From the NCBI RefSeq assembly GCF_010093345.1, contig NZ_PDWT01000003.1, forward strand, positions 472,501 to 528,456: 55,956 nt of DNA, in the 5' to 3' direction. Under the pieces are notes generated by a model, which ran no database searches, was not told the DNA's origin, and saw only the letters and a program-made list of their open reading frames with translations. Made by a program: the position numbers and the translations under genes. The stretch comes from Pseudoxanthomonas yeongjuensis. GTDB lineage: Bacteria > Pseudomonadota > Gammaproteobacteria > Xanthomonadales > Xanthomonadaceae. Positions within the stretch are counted from its first letter, which is position 1; every line of letters starts with the position of its first letter. Below are positions 36,672 to 44,835 of the stretch, one piece after another.

Positions 36672-37703
36672 TCAGTCCTGCCACTCGACGCGATTGCCGC
36701 CGACGCTCTTGGCCCGGTAGAGGGCCTGATCGGCCTGCGCGTACCAGTCGTTCCATTCGCGCGCCGGATCGACCAGGCAGGCGCCGACGCTGAGCGTGGT
36801 GATCAGCGGCGGCGTCGGTTGCATCTGCTGCAGCGCCAGCGCGGTACTGACCACGAAATCGGCGTAGCGCAGCATCTCGTCGCGGCTGTGGGCCTTGAGC
36901 AGAAGGCAAAATTCGTCGCCGCCCAGGCGGCAGGCGAAATCCTGCGACCCGGCCAGCGAGCGCAGGATGTTGGCCACGCTCTGCAGCACGCGGTCGCCGA
37001 GCAGGTGCCCGTGCAGGTCGTTGACGTCCTTGAAGCGATCGCAATCGATCAGCAGCAGGCCGTAGCCGTGGTAACCGCCGTTGTTGCGGCCCTGCTCCAG
37101 GAACATGGCCAGGCCGCGGCGGTTGTACAGCGCGGTGAGCTCGTCGGTGCGGTTGAGCTCCTCGCTCTTGTTGAGCCGGTGCGAGGTGACCCGCAGGCTG
37201 TCCAGCGCCGCCTGCAGCTCCTGGTTGCGGCGACGCAGGCGATGGGTCAGGTTCTGCTCGTTGGAGACCACGCGCATGATCGCGCGGCGCAGGAAATGCG
37301 AGACCAGGCCGGCGTCGCGATCGACCAGCACCTGGAACTCATGGTGCCGCAATTCCAGCAGCACGCCTTCCACCAGCGCCGTGGCCGAAGCGGCACGCGT
37401 GTGATCGCCGATCAGCAGGCCGAGCTCGCCGAAGAATTCGCGCGCGCCGAGGTGTTTCTCGTTGAGGTCCTCGCCGAAATCCAGCGCCACCGCACCCTGC
37501 AGGATCACGTACATGCCGGTGCCCATCTCGCCGCGGGCGAAGAGTTTCTCGCCTGCCGCGACCGGCCGCACGCGCCCGACCTGGGCGAAAAGCTCGCACT
37601 CCTCCGTCGACAGCACCGCAGTGGTCGGGTCGTTGAGCAATGCTGCTGTGGCCGGCTGTCCCGGCGCGTAGCCGGCGACCAGCGCTACGTTCTCCGAATT
37701 CAT
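36672..37703 (-). CDS. cyclic-nucleotide-binding domain fused to GGDEF diguanylate cyclase
   Basis: A 343-residue soluble protein. Residues about 35-145 form a Crp-type cyclic-nucleotide-binding domain with an intact phosphate cassette (FGELGLL at 91-97, RAAS at 103-106). A coiled-coil-like linker (RRRNQELQAALDSLR) leads to a GGDEF domain whose active-site GGDEF at 261-265 is intact, so it should make c-di-GMP. The RxxD inhibition site is absent (GSQD at that position). It heads the operon with the cyclase-like gene. Binding of a nucleotide made by its neighbour, to tune c-di-GMP synthesis, is inference. Confidence 0.88.
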   Translation of the reverse strand: MNSENVALVAGYAPGQPATAALLNDPTTAVLSTEECELFAQVGRVRPVAAGEKLFARGEMGTGMYVILQGAVALDFGEDLNEKHLGAREFFGELGLLIGDHTRAASATALVEGVLLELRHHEFQVLVDRDAGLVSHFLRRAIMRVVSNEQNLTHRLRRRNQELQAALDSLRVTSHRLNKSEELNRTDELTALYNRRGLAMFLEQGRNNGGYHGYGLLLIDCDRFKDVNDLHGHLLGDRVLQSVANILRSLAGSQDFACRLGGDEFCLLLKAHSRDEMLRYADFVVSTALALQQMQPTPPLITTLSVGACLVDPAREWNDWYAQADQALYRAKSVGGNRVEWQD

Positions 37704-37752
37704 GTCACGCCCCAATTCGCTGAACCGGAGGATAACACCAGAAGGGGTCCGC

Positions 37753-37804
37753 AAAAGCCAGGCCGCAGGCCGGTTTTTCCGGCGTGCGGCCCAGCCTGCG
37801 GCCC
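37753..37804 (-). terminator. possible terminator after aceA
   Basis: On the minus strand GGCCGCAGG pairs with CCTGCGGCC 25 bases later, with an inner CCGG/CCGG stem around AAAAA, followed by TGGCTTTTG. The T-run is short, so this is a weak case. It lies between the aceA stop and the start of the GGDEF gene. Confidence 0.4.
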
Positions 37805-37830
37805 GATGCCGCCTTCCGTCGGAACAGGGC

Positions 37831-39123
37831 TCAGGCGGCCTTGTCGCCGTGGAACTGTTCTTCCTCGGTGGAACCCTTCAGCGCAGTGGTCGAGGACTGG
37901 CCCTGCTGGATCGCCTGGGTCACCGCGTCGAAGTAGCCGGTGCCGACCTCGCGCTGGTGCTTGACCGCGGTGAAGCCGCGGTCGGCGGCGGCGAATTCGG
38001 CTTCCTGCAGTTCGACGAAGGCGCTCATCTGCCGGCGCGCATAGCCATGCGCCAGGTTGAACATCGAATAGTTCAGCGCGTGGAAGCCAGCCAGAGTGAT
38101 GAACTGGAACTTGTAGCCGTAGCCGGCGATTTCCTTCTGGAATTTCGCGATCGTCGCGTCGTCCAGGTTCTTCTTCCAATTGAACGACGGCGAGCAGTTG
38201 TAGGCCAGCAGCTTGCCGGGGAACTTCGCGTGGATGGCCTCGGCGAACTTGCGCGCGAATTCCAGATCCGGCTTGCCGGTCTCGCACCAGACCAGGTCGG
38301 CGTACGGAGCGTAGGCCAGGCCGCGGCTGATCGCCTGGTCCAGGCCGTTGCGGGTCTTGTAGAAGCCTTCCACGGTGCGCTCGCCGGTGACGAACGACTT
38401 GTCGTTGTCGTCGATGTCGCTGGTCAGCAGGTCGGCGGCTTCGGCGTCGGTGCGCGCGACCAGCAGGGTCGGCACGCCCATGACGTCGCTTGCCAAGCGC
38501 GCGGCGTTCAACTTCTCGACCGCCTCGCGCGTGGGCACCAGGACCTTGCCGCCCATGTGTCCGCACTTCTTCACCGAGGCCAGCTGGTCCTCGAAGTGCA
38601 CGCCGGAAGCGCCGGCCTCGATCATCGCCTTCATCAGCTCGAACGCATTGAGCACGCCGCCGAAACCGGCTTCGGCATCGGCAACGATCGGCTGCAGGTA
38701 ATCGATGCTGTCGTCGCCCTCGGCATGGTTGAGCTGGTCGGCGCGCAGCAGGGTGTTGTTGATGCGCTTGACCACCGCCGGCACCGAGTCGGCCGGATAC
38801 AGCGACTGGTCCGGATACATCTGCCCGGCCAGGTTGGCGTCGGCGGCGACCTGCCAGCCCGACAGGTAGATGGCCTTCAAGCCGGCCTTGACCTGCTGCA
38901 TGGCCTGGTTGCCGGTCAGCGCGCCGAGCGCGTTGACGAAATCTTCCTTCTGCAGGTAACCCCACAGCTTTTCCGCGCCGAGCCTGGCGATGGAGTGTTC
39001 GACCTTGACCGTGCCGCGCAGACGCACCACGTCCTCGGCGGTGTAGTTGCGGGTGATCCCGGTCCAGCGCGGATTGGTGGCCCAGTCGTGCTTGATTTCT
39101 TCGGCGGTCGGCAGCTTGCTCAT
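37831..39123 (-). CDS. aceA: isocitrate lyase
   Basis: Splits isocitrate into glyoxylate and succinate, the first step of the glyoxylate shunt. The 430-residue length fits the bacterial enzyme. The active-site Cys lies in [26 protein letters not shown] and YNCSPSFNW form the substrate pocket, and the C-terminal STEEEQFH is typical. It is the second gene of aceB-aceA, separated from aceB by a REP element. Growth on acetate or fatty acids would need this pair. Confidence 0.97.
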   Translation of the reverse strand: MSKLPTAEEIKHDWATNPRWTGITRNYTAEDVVRLRGTVKVEHSIARLGAEKLWGYLQKEDFVNALGALTGNQAMQQVKAGLKAIYLSGWQVAADANLAGQMYPDQSLYPADSVPAVVKRINNTLLRADQLNHAEGDDSIDYLQPIVADAEAGFGGVLNAFELMKAMIEAGASGVHFEDQLASVKKCGHMGGKVLVPTREAVEKLNAARLASDVMGVPTLLVARTDAEAADLLTSDIDDNDKSFVTGERTVEGFYKTRNGLDQAISRGLAYAPYADLVWCETGKPDLEFARKFAEAIHAKFPGKLLAYNCSPSFNWKKNLDDATIAKFQKEIAGYGYKFQFITLAGFHALNYSMFNLAHGYARRQMSAFVELQEAEFAAADRGFTAVKHQREVGTGYFDAVTQAIQQGQSSTTALKGSTEEEQFHGDKAA

Positions 39124-39160
39124 GGTGGTTTCTCGCGTGGGTTAAGGACAATAGAGGTGT

Positions 39161-39234
39161 TGTAGGAGCGGCCATGGCCGCGAGCTCTTGATGTGAGGCG
39201 ACTCAAAAAGGTCGCGGCCATGGCCGCTCCTACA
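39161..39234. repeat. REP-type inverted repeat between aceB and aceA, GTAGGAGCGGCCATGG family
   Basis: Arms TGTAGGAGCGGCCATGGCCG (from 39161) and CGGCCATGGCCGCTCCTACA (to 39234), with a loop of about 33 bp. In the aceB-aceA mRNA it would form a large hairpin, which can stabilise or uncouple the two messages. Confidence 0.85.
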
Positions 39235-39239
39235 TGGAA

Positions 39240-40889
39240 TCAATCGAGGCGTTCGTAAGCGGGCAGGGTCAGGAACTCGGCCAGCTCGTCGTCATGGCTG
39301 AGCTGGTCGAGCAAGGCGATGGCCTCGCCGATACGCGTGCCGCCCGGCAGCGCGCTGGTGTCGCCCAGCCGCGACGGCAGGTTCAACAGCGCGCGTTCCA
39401 GCAACGCGAAATCGATCAGCGTGCCGTCGGCCAGGTGCAGGCCGTCCGAGTGCAGCCACTGCCACAGCTGGGTGCGGGAAATCTCCGCGGTGGCCGCGTC
39501 TTCCATCAACCAGTGGATCGGCACGCAGCCGTTGCCGTCCAGCCACGCGGCCAGGTAACGCACGCAGACTTCGACGTTGCCTTCGAAACCGGCGCGGGTG
39601 ATGGTGCCCAGCGACGGCTTGATCAGGTCGTCGCGGCTCGCCTTCACGTCCTCGCGCAGCACGCCGTGCTGGTTCGCGGCGGGCATGTGCTGGTCGAAGA
39701 TCGCGCGCGCGATCGGAATCAGCGCCGGATGCGCGACCCAGGTGCCGTCGTGGCCGGCGCTGACTTCGCGCAGCTTGTCGGCGCGCACGCGGGCCATGGC
39801 CTGCTCGTTGGCGGCTTCGTCGCCGCTGATCGGGATCTGCGCGGCCATGCCGCCCATCGCATGCGCGCCGCGGCGGTGGCAGGTCTGGATCAGCAGTTCC
39901 GAATACGCCTTGAGGAACGGCTGGGTCATGGTCACCTGGCCGCGCTCGGGCAGGACCTTGTCGCGGTGCCTGCGGAAGGTCTTCAGGTAGGAAAAGATGT
40001 AGTCCCAGCGTCCGCAGTTCAGGCCGACGATGCGGCCGCGCAGCGCGTGCAGGATCTCGTCCATCTCGAACACCGCCGGCAGCGTTTCGATCAGCACCGT
40101 CGCCTTCATCTGGCCCTGGTCCAGGCCGAGCGTGGTTTCGATATGCGACAGCGCGGCTTCCCACAGCGCCGCCTCTTCCATCGACTGCAGCTTGGGCAGG
40201 TAGAAATAAGGGCCGCGGTCCTTCGCAGCCAAAGCCTTGGCGTTGTGGAAGGCGAACAGGGCCAGGTCGAACAGGCCGCCGGCGACCGGCGCGCCATCGA
40301 TGCGCACGTGCTTCTCGTCCAGGTGCCAGCCGCGCGGGCGCACGATCAGGACCGCCTGCTCTTCGAACGGCTTCAGCGCGTACTGCTTGCCGGGCGTGCC
40401 GTTCGCGGAGGCGGGGGCGGCGAATGCGAGCGTCCCGGCGACGGCGGCGATCAGGGTCTGCTGGCCGGCGACCAGGTTGGCCCAGGTCGGCGCGGTGGAA
40501 TCCTCGAAGTCGGCCATGAACACCTTCGCGCCCGAGTTCAGCGCGTTGATGACCATCTTCGGATCGACCGGGCCGGTGATCTCCACCCGCCGGTCCTGCA
40601 GCGCGGCCGGGATCGGGGCGACCTTCCAGTCGCTCTCGCGGATCGCGCGGGTGTCTTCGCGGAAATCCGGCAGGCCGCCGGCGTCGAAGAACGCCTGGCG
40701 CTGCTTGCGCGCGGCCAGGCGGACCTGGCGCTGGGGTTCGATCAGGCGATGCAGGGAAGCCAGCAGCTCCAGCGCGGCGGGAGTCAGAAGGGCCTCTTGC
40801 CCGGGCGAGATGGCGGTCACCACGACTCCGTCGTGGGCGGCAGCCTTCGAGGGCTGGGCGAACGCATCGGACAAGGGCTGGGCGGACAT
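39240..40889 (-). CDS. aceB: malate synthase A
   Basis: Condenses glyoxylate with acetyl-CoA to malate, completing the glyoxylate shunt. The 549-residue protein carries MADFEDSTAPTW with a metal-binding acidic residue, RPRGWHLDEKH with the catalytic Arg, ATVLIETLPAVFEMDEIL, and GLNCGRWDYIFS. The start at 40889 (MSAQPLSDAFAQPSK) follows a short leader; the frame just upstream overlaps another REP. aceA follows 116 bp later, and a LysR gene is divergent. Confidence 0.96.
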   Translation of the reverse strand: MSAQPLSDAFAQPSKAAAHDGVVVTAISPGQEALLTPAALELLASLHRLIEPQRQVRLAARKQRQAFFDAGGLPDFREDTRAIRESDWKVAPIPAALQDRRVEITGPVDPKMVINALNSGAKVFMADFEDSTAPTWANLVAGQQTLIAAVAGTLAFAAPASANGTPGKQYALKPFEEQAVLIVRPRGWHLDEKHVRIDGAPVAGGLFDLALFAFHNAKALAAKDRGPYFYLPKLQSMEEAALWEAALSHIETTLGLDQGQMKATVLIETLPAVFEMDEILHALRGRIVGLNCGRWDYIFSYLKTFRRHRDKVLPERGQVTMTQPFLKAYSELLIQTCHRRGAHAMGGMAAQIPISGDEAANEQAMARVRADKLREVSAGHDGTWVAHPALIPIARAIFDQHMPAANQHGVLREDVKASRDDLIKPSLGTITRAGFEGNVEVCVRYLAAWLDGNGCVPIHWLMEDAATAEISRTQLWQWLHSDGLHLADGTLIDFALLERALLNLPSRLGDTSALPGGTRIGEAIALLDQLSHDDELAEFLTLPAYERLD

Positions 40890-40937
40890 GCGGCGACTCC
40901 ATGGTGGTTGCAGGCTGCCGGCGCCATCAAAACCTTA

Positions 40938-41022
40938 CCGTCGTCCCCGCGGAAGCGGGGATCCAGCGACTTGGGCCCGGGAGCTGAAGTCACTGGGTTC
41001 CCGCTTCGCGGGAATGACGGCC
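40938..41022. repeat. REP-type inverted repeat, GTCATTCCCGCG family, in the aceB leader
   Basis: Arms CCGTCGTCCCCGCGGAAGCGGGGATCC and TTCCCGCTTCGCGGGAATGACGG around CAGCGACTTGG/AAGTCACTGGG. Same family as 31188-31273. It lies between the aceB start and the putative LysR operator, so it would be in the aceB 5' leader if transcription starts near 41070. Confidence 0.82.
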
Positions 41023-41106
41023 GTAGGGGTTTCAGGCCACTCAAGCTGGGCGCTCACCGTGCTCTTGCCTTACTTATTTGACAACACAGTTTTATCAATG
41101 CAATTA

Positions 41107-41121
41107 ATAAGCTGAGCTTAT
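41107..41121. promoter_or_regulatory. palindromic operator between LysR gene and aceB
   Basis: ATAAGCT-G-AGCTTAT, a perfect 7-bp inverted repeat, 14 bp before the LysR start. It fits the dyad of a LysR-type binding site that serves both the regulator gene and the divergent aceB-aceA operon. TTGACA at 41078 (plus strand) could be the LysR -35. On the minus strand TTGCAT and CAAATA, 17 bp apart, upstream of aceB, could be the divergent promoter. Confidence 0.5.
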
Positions 41122-41134
41122 ATGGTGCATCGCA

Positions 41135-42103
41135 ATGGCTGACCGACCGATCGCAACCCCCCGATTTCCTTACAAATCGGATCGCCTGAAGCCGTTGCGG
41201 GCTTTCTGCCAGACCGTGCGCCTGGGGTCGGTTTCACGGGCTTCGGAGGCGCTTTATGTCAGCCAGCCGGCCATCACCCTGCAGTTGCAGGCGCTGGAGC
41301 GGGAGCTGGGCGTCGGCCTGTTCGAACGCAGCGGGCGCCGCCTGACCCCCACCCGCGAGGGCCAGCTGCTGTACGAACTGGCCCAGCCGCTGGTCGAAAG
41401 CCTGGATGGACTGGACGGCAGTTTCCGCGAAAAGGTCCGCGGGCTGGACGCCGGCGAGCTCAATATCGCCGCCAACAGCTCGACCATCCTGTACCTGCTG
41501 CCGAAGATCGTGGAGCACTTCCGCGCCCAGCATCCGGACGTGCGCCTGACCCTGCACAACGCGGCCAGCGCCGACGGCACCGACCTGCTCCGCTCCGATG
41601 CAGTGGACCTGGCGGTGGGCTCGATGCTGGATATGCCGGCCGACCTCAGCTACGCGCCGGTGTACCGCTTCGAGCCGCTGCTGATCGCCCCGCCCGAGCA
41701 TCCGCTGATCAAGCAGCGCACATTGAAGCTGGAAGACCTGTCGCCCTATGGCCTGATCCTGCCGCCGAAGCGCCTGGTGACCTATCGCCTGGTCGACCTG
41801 GTGTTCCAGCAGAACCGCGTGCCTTACACGGTCGCCCTGGAAGTCGGTGGCTGGGAGGTGATCAAGCAATACGTGGCCATGGGCATGGGCATTTCCATCA
41901 TCACCTCGATCTGCCTGACCGACGCCGACCGCGGCCGCCTCGCCGCACGCTCGCTCAGCGCCTGGTTCCCAACCCGCAGCTACGGCGTGGTGGTGCGCAA
42001 GGGCAAATACCTGTCGCCGCAGGCGCGCGCCTTCATCGAGCTGATCCAGCCGGACCTGTTCACCCGCAGCGGTTATGACGAGACCGGGCCTTCGGAACGC
42101 TGA
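41135..42103 (+). CDS. LysR-family transcriptional regulator
   Basis: A 322-residue regulator with an N-terminal winged helix (LRAFCQTVRLGSVSRASEALYVSQPAITLQLQALERELGV) and a CysB-like periplasmic-binding-fold effector domain (from about residue 105; GELNIAANSST, GGWEVIKQYVAMGMGISI). It is divergent from aceB with a palindrome between, so control of the glyoxylate shunt is likely but inferred. Its 3' end runs directly into a decayed attC site, marking the border between core genome and integron array. Confidence 0.88.
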   Translation: MADRPIATPRFPYKSDRLKPLRAFCQTVRLGSVSRASEALYVSQPAITLQLQALERELGVGLFERSGRRLTPTREGQLLYELAQPLVESLDGLDGSFREKVRGLDAGELNIAANSSTILYLLPKIVEHFRAQHPDVRLTLHNAASADGTDLLRSDAVDLAVGSMLDMPADLSYAPVYRFEPLLIAPPEHPLIKQRTLKLEDLSPYGLILPPKRLVTYRLVDLVFQQNRVPYTVALEVGGWEVIKQYVAMGMGISIITSICLTDADRGRLAARSLSAWFPTRSYGVVVRKGKYLSPQARAFIELIQPDLFTRSGYDETGPSER

Positions 42104-42165
42104 GTCGCGCATCGTGCGGCAAGCCGGCATCGGACGCGGTTCGGCATGAATGGATCGTCAGGCCT
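42096..42165 (-). repeat. decayed attC at the distal border
   Basis: GCGGTTCGGCATGAATGGATCGTCAGGCC (42137-42165, in two pieces: GCGGTTCGGCATGAATG and GATCGTCAGGCC) matches the right half of intact attC sites with a few changes. The left half is barely recognisable around AACGCTGAG, which overlaps the LysR stop. It would be the site of the VOC cassette. Confidence 0.6.
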
Positions 42166-42270
42166 GCACCGACTTGGCCGCTGTGCCTGCCTGAATGTCG
42201 ACGCGCCAGGCGGCAGTGCCGCCACGCACCCGCTCTTGCCGCCCATCAGGCCTGTACCTGTCGCATGCGT

Positions 42271-42723
42271 TCATCGGGAAGTCTGCTGCCCGAGCTCCTG
42301 GGCGAGCCCGATGAGAATTCCTTCGGGACCCCGGATGTAACAGAGCCGGTACGTGTCTTCGTACTCGACCACTTCGCCGACGAGCTCCGCGCCGCGTTTG
42401 CCGAGCCGTGCGAGCGTATCGTCGATGTCCTCCACGGTGAACATGACACGTAGGTAACCGAGGGCGTTCACCGGGGCGTTGCGGTGATCGGCGACCACAG
42501 GCGGCGCGAGGAATCGGGACATCTCGATCCGGCCATGACCGTCCGGCGTACGCATCATGGCAATCTCGACGCGCATACCGCGCAACCCAGTGACACCCTC
42601 TGCCCAGTCTCCTTCGATTGGAGCGCGCCCCTCGAGCTCGAGGCCAAGTTCAGTGAAGAACCCAATGGCGGTATCGATGTCTTCTACCACGATGCCGACG
42701 TTGTCCATACGCTTGACAGTCAT
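42271..42723 (-). CDS. VOC family protein (glyoxalase-like), distal cassette
   Basis: A 150-residue vicinal-oxygen-chelate protein with two beta-alpha-beta-beta-beta modules (KRMDNVGIVVEDIDTAIGFF to FLAPP, then LRVMFTVEDIDDTLARLGKRG). It resembles lactoylglutathione lyase and resistance-type VOC proteins; the substrate is unknown. AGGAG precedes the ATG at 42723. Both flanking attC sites are decayed, so the cassette can probably no longer move. Confidence 0.82.
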   Translation of the reverse strand: MTVKRMDNVGIVVEDIDTAIGFFTELGLELEGRAPIEGDWAEGVTGLRGMRVEIAMMRTPDGHGRIEMSRFLAPPVVADHRNAPVNALGYLRVMFTVEDIDDTLARLGKRGAELVGEVVEYEDTYRLCYIRGPEGILIGLAQELGQQTSR

Positions 42724-42737
42724 GACATCTCCTTGGC

Positions 42738-42815
42738 GCCTGACGCCTGAATCAAGCCGACACCGGCTGGTACCCGCACCAAGCCTGCCACCGCCCAACG
42801 CCTGAGCCGGAACAC
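42738..42815 (-). repeat. decayed attC made of two half sites
   Basis: GCCTGACGCCTGAATCAAG (42738 on) and GCCCAACGCCTGAGCCGG (42793 on) both resemble the left half (plus strand) of an attC; the right half with GTTAGGC is missing. It lies between the VOC and HIT cassettes and is probably unable to recombine. Confidence 0.6.
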
Positions 42816-42828
42816 TACAGCAACCTGG

Positions 42829-43338
42829 CTACTGGGGCAGATTCGAACGAATTAGGTCCGCGGTTTCAGTAAGTTGCTCGGTGGAAACTTGGACTCGCTC
42901 TCGACGCTGCGCGTCCCCGCCTGGGTCGTGTGAGGCACCCCTTATGCGTCCGGCGCCATCGAATGTCGCGAGTTGAGGCGGACCTATACCCCAATCACTG
43001 CCTTTCTGCCGAGGCACGACATGGAAATGGAAGTGCGGTGTTTCCTGCCCACTGAATACCCCGTTGTTTTGGAACGTAAGTATTCCGAGAGGCCGATAAG
43101 TCTTGACGAGCGCCTCTGCGACCCTCTTGGCCGCGGCCATTACGGCCCCGCACTCCTGGTCACAAAGATCGAGCAGCGTCGCGACATGCCGACGCGTGAT
43201 CACACAGCACTGGCCAACCTCGAATTGCCACGGATTTATCACGGTTAATGTATGTTCGCTTTCGTCTATGATCTTCCATCTTTCTTCGCGACCTGCCACA
43301 CAAAGGTCGCACGGATCTCTTATGGGGAGTTCGATCAT
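42829..43338 (-). CDS. HIT family hydrolase, cassette gene
   Basis: A 169-residue histidine-triad protein: CDLCVAGREERWKIIDESEHT at the start and the catalytic triad HFHFHVVPR. HIT proteins hydrolyse nucleotide conjugates such as Ap4A or AMP-lysine; the substrate is unknown. The C-terminal 45 residues after VVPR are an extension beyond the usual fold. The start ATG lies 35 bp from the attC at 43374. Confidence 0.85.
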   Translation of the reverse strand: MIELPIRDPCDLCVAGREERWKIIDESEHTLTVINPWQFEVGQCCVITRRHVATLLDLCDQECGAVMAAAKRVAEALVKTYRPLGILTFQNNGVFSGQETPHFHFHVVPRQKGSDWGIGPPQLATFDGAGRIRGASHDPGGDAQRRERVQVSTEQLTETADLIRSNLPQ

Positions 43339-43373
43339 TTGCGCGCTCCGATCAAGCAGGTTTTCCCCAAGCG

Positions 43374-43485
43374 GCCTGACGCCTGAGTTGAGCCGAACCG
43401 CGTAGTAGAGGCAAAGGCATGGAAAACTTTTCCTGCCATGCCTTTACTGTAACGAAGCGGTTTCGGCTTGAACGAATTGCCGAGC
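43374..43485 (-). repeat. attC, long form with GGCATGG stem
   Basis: Site of the cassette with the 68-residue protein. Both core boxes have drifted (GCCTGAC and GCCGAGC in place of GCCTAAC and GTTAGGC). The loop stem GGCAAAGGCATGG/CCATGCCTTT is shared in layout with the site at 47123. Confidence 0.85.
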
Positions 43486-43524
43486 ACCGATGGCGTGCAC
43501 CCCAAAGCATGCAACCCACGAATC

Positions 43525-43731
43525 TCATGCAAGCGCCAGCCACGCGAAAGCTGCCACCACCACGGTTTGGAGTGCAATGATCATCCAGAATAATCCGGGG
43601 CGCTCTGATCGATTGGCTTGAATGAATGCGGGATAGCAGATGACCTGACCTGAGCGAATCGCCAAGATGGTGATTAATGCGATTAGCAGAGCCGCCGCAG
43701 AGAAAACGATAGTTCCAAGTGAGAGGGTCAT
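43525..43731 (-). CDS. small two-helix membrane protein, cassette gene
   Basis: A 68-residue protein with membrane helices at about 6-25 (GTIVFSAAALLIALITILAI) and 45-67 (LFWMIIALQTVVVAAFAWL), and a short polar loop with basic residues. No family recognised. The ATG at 43731 is 21 bp inside the cassette. A longer frame continues upstream through the attC and is not credible. Confidence 0.7.
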   Translation of the reverse strand: MTLSLGTIVFSAAALLIALITILAIRSGQVICYPAFIQANRSERPGLFWMIIALQTVVVAAFAWLALA

Positions 43732-43752
43732 ATGGGTCTGAGTTTTTTTGGG

Positions 43753-43865
43753 GCCCAACGCCTGGGCTAAGCCGACCCGCAACGGGGCGGCGACTGGGGT
43801 GCTAGCGTAGCGTAGGCACGTAGGCGCTGCCACGGTTTGGGTTCGGCTTGAACGAATTGTTGGGC
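43753..43865 (-). repeat. attC, long form with GTGCTAGCGTAGCG loop
   Basis: Site of the MazF-like cassette. Core boxes are GCCCAAC and GTTGGGC, matched to each other but one base off the array consensus. Confidence 0.9.
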
Positions 43866-43880
43866 CGCATAACCCCGATG

Positions 43881-44273
43881 CTATCCGCGGCGATGAAAGA
43901 CCCCTTGAACAAAACATAATCCTGCAACGATCTGATCGACGCGCGCCTGCGAGAGCGACCCGATATGCGCCCCCAGCCGTGACTTGTAGACGCAGGATAT
44001 CTGCGAAGCGACCGCGACGCTTTGGTGCTCCAAGCCTCCCTCGCCCGGCCCCAGCAAGACATTGCCAGGCTCGGAGGCTTTGCGGAGGTTTGAGCTCAGG
44101 GAGCAGACGATGACAGTGTTGATGCGAGAGTGATTGAAAACATCCTCTTGTACGACAACGTGAGGATGGGGCGCTCCCGGAACCGAGCCTCTTGTCTCGT
44201 CGGCGGCGATCCAGAAGATGTCGCCGCGATTGACGGCATGTGAGTGAGGTTGAGGAGCTACTTCTCTGTCCAT
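43881..44273 (-). CDS. PemK/MazF-family toxin, lone cassette gene
   Basis: A 130-residue mRNA-interferase-like protein: NRGDIFWIAADETRGSVPGAPHPHVVVQED carries the conserved RGDI(F/V)W start and the G-x-x-HPHVV strand, and VIVCSLSSN the next core strand. MazF toxins cut mRNA at short sequences. No antitoxin frame precedes or follows it within the cassette, unlike typical mazEF. The ATG lies 3 bp inside the attC boundary (GTTAGGC-CGC-ATG), the usual spacing here. Confidence 0.85.
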   Translation of the reverse strand: MDREVAPQPHSHAVNRGDIFWIAADETRGSVPGAPHPHVVVQEDVFNHSRINTVIVCSLSSNLRKASEPGNVLLGPGEGGLEHQSVAVASQISCVYKSRLGAHIGSLSQARVDQIVAGLCFVQGVFHRRG

Positions 44274-44276
44274 GCG

Positions 44277-44336
44277 GCCTAACGCCTGAGTTAAGCCGAC
44301 CCACGAAGCGGGTTCGGCTTGAATGAATTGTTAGGC
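44277..44336 (-). repeat. attC, 60-bp short form
   Basis: Site of the exported 124-residue protein cassette. Core boxes GCCTAAC and GTTAGGC intact; loop reduced to the CCACGAAGCGGG hairpin tip. Confidence 0.93.
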
Positions 44337-44340
44337 CACT

Positions 44341-44715
44341 CTACTTGGGGCATGGCTCAGCCGCTAGAGAGCACAGCTCAAGGTAGACCGCTAGAGCAGG
44401 TGACTTGCCGGGCTTGGCACAATCTTTCAGCCAGATAGATGCGTACTGACCTACTTTAAGTTGGTGCGCCTCGACTCCACCACCGTAGGCGGTGAAGAGA
44501 CCTGTGCGCGGGTTGACTTGAACTGTAGTGTCCTTGCCACGGACGTTACGTACCACCACTCGGCCAGCCTTCACTTGGACTAGCCGACCGCTAACAGAGG
44601 CAGGGGAAGGCTCGACGTCCGCACCATCAGGAACCGGTAGCACGCATTGCCCATGAGCGGCATGAGCAAGCCGGGTTGATAAGACCAGAAGGACAGTGGG
44701 CCAGAGATACTTCAT
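44341..44715 (-). CDS. exported small protein, cassette gene
   Basis: A 124-residue protein with a signal peptide (YLWPTVLLVLSTRLAHA, residues 3-19). The mature part is beta-rich (VSGRLVQVKAGRVVVRNVRG) and has four cysteines (QCVLP, DCAK, ELCS, EPCPK), which suggests disulfides in the periplasm. No family recognised. The start is 6 bp inside the cassette. Confidence 0.75.
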   Translation of the reverse strand: MKYLWPTVLLVLSTRLAHAAHGQCVLPVPDGADVEPSPASVSGRLVQVKAGRVVVRNVRGKDTTVQVNPRTGLFTAYGGGVEAHQLKVGQYASIWLKDCAKPGKSPALAVYLELCSLAAEPCPK

Positions 44716-44721
44716 CGAGGG

Positions 44722-44835
44722 GCCTAACGCCTGAGTTAAGCCGACCAGCAGCGGGGTGGCGACTGGGTGCTAGCGTAGCGGAAAAGCACCCGGGCGGTGC
44801 CCCGATGCTGGTTCGGCTTGAACGAATTGTTAGGG
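44722..44835 (-). repeat. attC, long form with GTGCTAGCGTAGCG loop
   Basis: Site of the DUF4262 cassette. Left core GCCTAAC, right core GTTAGGG; the TAA inside the right core (minus strand CCCTAAC) is the stop codon of that gene. Confidence 0.93.
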
